From: an uncultured Synergistales bacterium
Lineage (GTDB): Bacteria > Synergistota > Synergistia > Synergistales > Aminobacteriaceae
Direction: 5' to 3'
Length of the DNA: 7,296 nt
NCBI GenBank assembly: GCA_905234205.1
Contig: CAJOGG010000214.1
Span: forward strand, 1-7,296
In this document: positions 6,608-7,296 of the stretch, in pieces
Position numbering within the stretch: the first letter of the stretch is position 1
How the letters are laid out: each line of letters starts with the position of its first letter
Position numbers and translations under genes: made by a program
The notes under the pieces: generated by a model
Told to the model about the DNA's origin: nothing
Databases searched by the model: none
Seen by the model: the letters and a program-made list of their open reading frames with translations, nothing else

Positions 6608-6709
6608 CGAAGTCTCTGTTAAAAAACGCTCATTGTGAATCAGAATTTGTGATATATTAGTTGCATTCAATTCAGAAACAAAATTTTATTAGGAAGCGGT
6701 GAAAGTTTT
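6608..6709. other. Intergenic gap between tctA and transketolase genes, no clear terminator
   Basis: This gap is 102 AT-rich bases. I find no stable hairpin with a U-run after tctA, so read-through into the transketolase gene is plausible. A TATATT (6653-6658) could be a -10 element but has no good -35 at the right distance. TTGTGA occurs twice as a direct repeat (6633-6638 and 6647-6652); its meaning is unknown. Confidence 0.4.
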
Positions 6710-7296
6710 ATGTCTTTACCCAAGATTAATAATTTCCCGGTCGAACATCTCACTGACGAACAGCTAAATGAACTCAAAGCTGGTGCTACCCGTGCACGTG
6801 TTGCGGCCTTAACAATGGTAACTGCGGCGAAAAGCGGCCACCCTGCCGGAGCATTCTCGAGCATGGAAATGTTCATGAGCGTCTACGGAGTCGCTAACCT
6901 CACTCCAGAAAACTGCAACGAGAAGAAGCGCGACTATATCGTAATTTCTCACGGTCATACTTCAGCCGGAGTTTATGGTGCATTATCCGAATGGGGCTTC
7001 ATTGATCGTGAAGAGGCCATGGCGAATTTCAGACGTTGCGGAAGTGCTTTCCAGGGGCATGTTACTCGTGAAGTTCCAGGAATCGATTGGGGCACAGGAA
7101 ATTTAGGTCAAGGCTTATCGGCTGGAGTCGGCTTTGCTCTTGCACAGAGGGCTAACGGCTATAACGGACGCGTTTATGTTCTCATGGGCGACGGCGGACA
7201 ACCAAAGGGACAAATTGCTGAAGCTCGTAGAATCGCATTCAAGGAAAAATTAACCGGCCTTGTAGCGTTGGTAGACTGGAACCACATTCAGATCTC
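6710..7296 (+). CDS. Transketolase, N-terminal (thiamine diphosphate-binding) region, partial
   Basis: The first 195 residues are present; the gene runs off the right edge. Transketolases move two-carbon ketol units between sugar phosphates using thiamine diphosphate. Visible motifs are SGHPAGA (H44), ISHGHTSAGVYGAL (H83), GSAFQGH (H117) followed by PGIDWGTGNLGQGL, and the cofactor/Mg motif starting GDG at 160-162 and ending at N191 in VDWN, the usual spacing of about 30. The segment after GDG reads GQPKGQIAEARRIA instead of the common E-x-x-EG-x-x-W-E-A form, marking a divergent subtype. It could be the N-terminal subunit of a split transketolase (about 280 residues, partner gene next) or a full-length enzyme; the window ends too early to tell. 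The ATG at 6710 has only a modest site (AGGAAG/GGTGA). It probably belongs to the aldolase-tctCBA operon or follows it closely. Confidence 0.9.
   Translation, partial: MSLPKINNFPVEHLTDEQLNELKAGATRARVAALTMVTAAKSGHPAGAFSSMEMFMSVYGVANLTPENCNEKKRDYIVISHGHTSAGVYGALSEWGFIDREEAMANFRRCGSAFQGHVTREVPGIDWGTGNLGQGLSAGVGFALAQRANGYNGRVYVLMGDGGQPKGQIAEARRIAFKEKLTGLVALVDWNHIQI

Noticed and set aside
1..7296. Mobile element, CRISPR array, toxin-antitoxin or phage genes
   Set aside because: No transposase or integrase motifs, no spaced direct repeats and no small paired ORFs were found; nearly all sequence is accounted for by transporter and metabolic genes.

Overview
The window looks like a catabolic and uptake locus from a bacterium with an outer membrane. 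Base composition is moderate to AT-rich, ribosome binding sites are strong (GGAGG-type), and both periplasmic binding proteins have ordinary type I signal peptides ending in A-x-A, without a convincing lipoprotein Cys. A tctCBA cluster, sugar ABC genes and this style of ribosome binding site together would fit Synergistota. That assignment is inference from style and gene content, not proof.

Layout. On the minus strand, reading right to left from about 2570, is an ABC importer of the ribose/galactose (CUT2) type: binding protein (2517-1396), permease (1324-386) and ATPase (367 to beyond the left edge). On the plus strand, diverging from the same 139-bp intergenic region, are a DapA/N-acetylneuraminate-lyase superfamily protein (2657-3514), then the tripartite tricarboxylate transporter genes tctC (3572-4528), tctB (4628-5104) and tctA (5120-6607). 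A transketolase N-terminal region begins at 6710 and runs off the right edge.

The likely logic is two solute uptake systems, one for a sugar-like compound (ABC) and one for an organic or sugar acid (TctCBA), next to two carbon-carbon bond enzymes (a class I aldolase/lyase and a transketolase). The shared divergent promoter region carries a TTTGTA-N12-TACAAA inverted repeat overlapping the ABC operon -35 and the predicted -10 of the aldolase operon, so one regulator could control both sides. Substrates cannot be read from the sequence.

Three intercistronic hairpins flank the two binding-protein genes. In each, the G-U wobble pairs form only in the RNA of the surrounding operon. The one after tctC is a textbook intrinsic terminator inside the operon. 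Binding proteins are usually needed in excess over their membrane partners, and these hairpins are a plausible way to achieve that. Unusual protein features are the loss of the GTTGE-type active-site loop in the aldolase and the replacement of the usual APE residues before the ANN motif in TctA. I see no mobile element, CRISPR array, tRNA, rRNA or defence system. The locus is an ordinary metabolic one with a few points worth checking.
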